A DNA stretch of 64,000 nt from Pseudomonas oryzihabitans (GTDB lineage Bacteria > Pseudomonadota > Gammaproteobacteria > Pseudomonadales > Pseudomonadaceae), in assembly GCF_024652905.1 (NCBI RefSeq), contig NZ_CP102428.1, positions 3,050,501 through 3,114,500 on the forward strand. Direction: 5' to 3'. Positions 61,494 through 64,000 of the stretch are shown here, in pieces. Each line of letters starts with the position of its first letter. Position 1 is the stretch's first letter. The notes beneath the pieces were generated by a model. The model saw only the letters and a program-made list of their open reading frames with translations. It had not been told where the DNA came from and searched no databases. Made by a program: the position numbers and the translations under genes.

Positions 61494-61964
61494 TCAATCG
61501 AATTGAGCGCGCATCCAGCTGCGATAGCGCTTGGCGTCGGGTGCACCCTCCAGCGGGGCCCAGGCCGGTCGTTCACCCTCGCCCAGCGGCACGAAGGGCC
61601 CGGCCTTGCATTCGAAGAACAGGCAGTCGCCGTCCAGGGCCACCAGCGCATGGTAGTGCCCGGGGGCGAGATCGACGCCCGGGCAACCGGCGCGCTGGGA
61701 CAATTCGCGGCGCACCAGCACCTGCCCCTCGTCGCTGAAGGTCAGCAGCCCCAGCCGGCCCTGCAGCACCAGCAGACTCTCGGCCTTACGCGGATCCAGA
61801 TGGCGGTGGGGCGGTATGTAGCTGTCTTCGCACATCCCCACCACCAGGCGATGGCAGGGCTCATCCATGCTGTGCAGGTTGTGATGGGCGCGCCGTCGCG
61901 GGCTGGCCGCCGCCTGCCGGAGCAGGTCGGCGAACAGCGCCTGATCGAACAGCCGCGCGGTCAC
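61494..61964 (-). CDS. WbuC family cupin-fold metalloprotein
   Basis: The 156-residue protein has a cupin core with MCEDSYIPPHRHLDPRKAESLLVLQGRLGLLTF, including the His cluster that binds a metal, and an N-terminal segment HHNLHSMDEPCHRLV typical of WbuC. The family is often near polysaccharide genes, but here it is next to hpt and the function is unclear. GTG 61964 overlaps the hpt stop by 4 bp, which implies coupled expression. Confidence 0.85.
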   Translation of the reverse strand: MTARLFDQALFADLLRQAAASPRRRAHHNLHSMDEPCHRLVVGMCEDSYIPPHRHLDPRKAESLLVLQGRLGLLTFSDEGQVLVRRELSQRAGCPGVDLAPGHYHALVALDGDCLFFECKAGPFVPLGEGERPAWAPLEGAPDAKRYRSWMRAQFD

Positions 61965-62515
61965 AGCCCCTTCACGGCATAGATGCCGGGTGCGTTGCGC
62001 CAGTAGCCCTTGTAGTCCATGCCGTAGCCGAAGATGTAGCGATCGATGCAGGGCAGGCCGACGTAGGTGGCCTCCAGGCCCTTGACCTTGCGGTCGTGGG
62101 TCTTGTCGATCAACACGGCGGTATGGACCTCGCGAGCACCGGCGTGGCGGCAGAAGTCGATGATGGCCTTGAGGGTGTGGCCCTCGTCGAAGATGTCGTC
62201 GACGATCAGCACGTCGCGATCGATGAAGGACACCTCGGGCTTGGCCTTCCAGAACAGCTCGCCGCCGGTGGTCTCGTTGCGATAGCGGGTAGCGTGCAGA
62301 TAGGACATCTCCAGCGGAAAATTCAGCCGGGTGGCCAGCTTGCCGGTCAGGATCAAGCCGCCGTTCATGACGCAGAAGACCACCGGATTACGCTCGGCGA
62401 GATCGGCGGTGATGGATGCGGCGAGCCGGTCGATGGCCGCTTCGACCTGGGCTTCGTCATACAGGCAGTCGGCTTCCTGCATGACCTGGCGGATGTGGGC
62501 GAGATCGGCGGACAT
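61961..62515 (-). CDS. hpt: Hypoxanthine-guanine phosphoribosyltransferase
   Basis: This enzyme salvages hypoxanthine and guanine with PRPP. The 184-residue protein has the PRPP-binding motif DVLIVDDIFDEGHTLKAI, the VFCVMNGGLILTGKL loop and the base-binding Lys region VLIDKTHDRKV. ATG 62515 is preferred over longer in-frame starts because it gives the family N-terminus (MSADLAHIRQVMQEADCLY). It is divergent from upp across a 255-bp gap in which I see no further gene. Confidence 0.93.
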   Translation of the reverse strand: MSADLAHIRQVMQEADCLYDEAQVEAAIDRLAASITADLAERNPVVFCVMNGGLILTGKLATRLNFPLEMSYLHATRYRNETTGGELFWKAKPEVSFIDRDVLIVDDIFDEGHTLKAIIDFCRHAGAREVHTAVLIDKTHDRKVKGLEATYVGLPCIDRYIFGYGMDYKGYWRNAPGIYAVKGL

Positions 62516-62770
62516 GGGGCTTCTCCGGGGGACGGGGCGCCGGCCTGATGGTTGGCGCGGATAAAAGGCGGCAAAGGTACAGACACCGCGGACCGATCTC
62601 AAGCGCCGCCAGGCGGCTACTATTGTCGCAGGGTACTGCCCACCTCGAGTCGGATGCTTTAATGTACCGCGGTTTTTTTGTGCGCCTGCCCTTCCTGCGG
62701 CAGGCCTTCGGGCCGCCGGTCGTACCGAAACCGTCCTCGATCCGCTGCCCTACCGTCTCTGGAGAATCCC

Positions 62771-63409
62771 ATGCCCGTTCACGAAATCCGCCATCCGCTC
62801 ATCCGTCACAAGCTCGGCCTGATGCGGCGCGCCGACATCAGCACCAAGAACTTTCGCGAACTGGCCCAGGAAGTCGGCGCCCTGCTCACCTACGAGGCGA
62901 CCAAAGACCTGCCGGTGGAAGAGGTGGACATCGAGGGCTGGTGCGGCACCGTCAAGGTGGAAAAGATCTCCGGCAAGAAGGTCACCGTGGTGCCCATCCT
63001 GCGCGCCGGCATCGGCATGCTCGACGGCGTGCTCAGCCTGATCCCCAGCGCCCGGGTCAGCGTGGTCGGCCTCGCCCGCAACGAATCCACCCTGCAGGCC
63101 CACACCTACCTGGAAAAGCTGGTGGGTGAACTGGACCAGCGGATGGCCATGATCATCGATCCCATGCTGGCCACCGGCGGCTCCATGATCGCCACCATCG
63201 ACCTGCTGAAGAAGGCCGGGGCCAAGGAAATCCGCGCCTTGGTGCTGGTGGCGGCGCCCGAAGGCATCGCCGCGGTCGAGGAAGCCCATCCGGACGTGCG
63301 CCTCTACACCGCCTCCATCGACGAGCGCCTCAACGAGCACGGCTACATCCTGCCGGGGCTGGGCGATGCCGGTGACAAGATCTTCGGCACCAAGCAGAAG
63401 GACGCCTGA
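62771..63409 (+). CDS. upp: Uracil phosphoribosyltransferase
   Basis: This enzyme converts uracil and PRPP to UMP. The 212-residue protein has [39 protein letters not shown], the PRPP motif [20 protein letters not shown] and the C-terminal [17 protein letters not shown] 62771 follows GGAGAA. It is followed 2 bp later by uraA, the classic uracil-salvage pair. Confidence 0.97.
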   Translation: MPVHEIRHPLIRHKLGLMRRADISTKNFRELAQEVGALLTYEATKDLPVEEVDIEGWCGTVKVEKISGKKVTVVPILRAGIGMLDGVLSLIPSARVSVVGLARNESTLQAHTYLEKLVGELDQRMAMIIDPMLATGGSMIATIDLLKKAGAKEIRALVLVAAPEGIAAVEEAHPDVRLYTASIDERLNEHGYILPGLGDAGDKIFGTKQKDA

Positions 63410-63411
63410 GC

Positions 63412-64000
63412 GTGACCGCGCGGGAACCGCTCTGGCGGGAGATCGTGGTGGGCGCCCAGATGCTCTTCGTGGCCTTTGGCGCCCTGGTGCTGATGCCGCT
63501 GATCACCGGCATGGACCCCAATGTGGCCCTCTTCACCGCAGGCTTCGGCACCCTGCTGTTCCATCTGGTCACCGGCCGCCAGGTACCGGTGTTCCTGGCA
63601 TCGAGCTTCGCCTTCATCGCCCCGATCATCGCCGCCAAGGCGGAATTCGGCCTGCCGGCGGTACTGGGCGGGGTAGTGGCGGCCGGCTTTGTCTACACCT
63701 TCCTCGGCCTGGCGGTGAAGGTGCGCGGCGTGGGCTTCATCGACCGCCTGCTGCCGCCGGTGGTGATCGCCCCGGTGATCATCTCCATCGGCCTGGGTCT
63801 GTCGCCGGTGGCGGCCAACATGGCCATGGGCAAGGCTGGTGACGGCAGCGCCCAGCTGGTGCCCTATGCCACGGCGATGCTGATCTCCATGCCGGCGCTG
63901 GTCACCACCCTGCTGGTGGCCATCTACGGCAAGGGCATGTTCCGCCTGGTGCCCATTCTGGCGGGCGTCTTCGTCGGCTACGCGCTGGCCTTCGTCTTCG
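63412..64000 (+). CDS. uraA: Uracil permease UraA (partial, 3' end outside window)
   Basis: The first 196 residues are visible from GTG 63412. They show a nucleobase:cation symporter-2 transporter: short N-terminus, VGAQMLFVAFGALVLMPLITGMDPN, FLASSFAFIAPIIAA and the LPPVVIAPVIISIGLGLSP loop, with about six membrane helices before the window edge. It starts 2 bp after upp and supplies uracil to it. Confidence 0.92.
   Translation, partial: MTAREPLWREIVVGAQMLFVAFGALVLMPLITGMDPNVALFTAGFGTLLFHLVTGRQVPVFLASSFAFIAPIIAAKAEFGLPAVLGGVVAAGFVYTFLGLAVKVRGVGFIDRLLPPVVIAPVIISIGLGLSPVAANMAMGKAGDGSAQLVPYATAMLISMPALVTTLLVAIYGKGMFRLVPILAGVFVGYALAFVF

Overview
The window is a stretch of Pseudomonas core chromosome: high GC, strong G/C third-position bias, and gene order that follows P. 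aeruginosa PAO1 in blocks. The PAO1 comparisons are from memory and were not searched. The absence of the pha (polyhydroxyalkanoate) cluster between the DUF971 gene and ubiE, and the species-specific order of blocks, suggest a lineage outside P. aeruginosa, possibly the P. oryzihabitans/psychrotolerans group; that placement is inference. No prophage, insertion sequence, CRISPR array, rRNA or tRNA gene was found.

Layout. (1) 1-7922, minus strand: pilM-pilN-pilO-pilP-pilQ-aroK-aroB-damX-like, the type IV pilus alignment complex and secretin joined to two shikimate genes and a SPOR-domain ATPase. ponA (PBP1a) is divergent at 8090-10510. (2) 10564-12987, minus: maeB, a secreted nuclease gene interrupted by an in-frame stop, and rpmE. 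(3) 13145-20282, plus: priA, argS, a SPOR/FtsN-like protein, and hslVU behind a clear sigma-32-type promoter. (4) 20330-27485: a repeat-rich gap, a DUF971 gene, an orphan PHA-granule-type gene (minus), ubiE-ubiJ-ubiB, hisI-hisE, tatABC and rsmE. (5) 27556-33279, minus: opgH, opgG, dtd and pip. (6) 33411-39825: a cysteine hydrolase, a PEBP protein, a lipocalin with a small lipoprotein, speA, a SUI1-type factor, a Nudix hydrolase and DUF2333. (7) 40073-55959, plus: a tandem-REC diguanylate cyclase (GcbA type), dsbD, aroQ-accB-accC, prmA, a zinc-ribbon membrane protein, dusB-fis, purH-purD and retS. (8) 55943-64000: a thioesterase, an SAH riboswitch driving ahcY-metF, rhlE, a PA4642-like gene, a WbuC-type cupin and hpt (all three minus), then upp and the start of uraA.

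The main structure not explained by genes is a family of five intergenic elements (A-E, about 127-172 bp) placed next to stop codons of priA, the SPOR gene, ubiB, speA and accC. Each has an invariant core and long flanking arms that pair. The arm sequences differ between copies but change together, so pairing is kept. I do not recognise a named family. Other points worth checking are the in-frame amber codon between signal peptide and mature nuclease, the rpmE terminator lying inside that signal-peptide coding region, and a 5' stem-loop on the hslVU heat-shock transcript that reaches into the hslV ribosome binding site.
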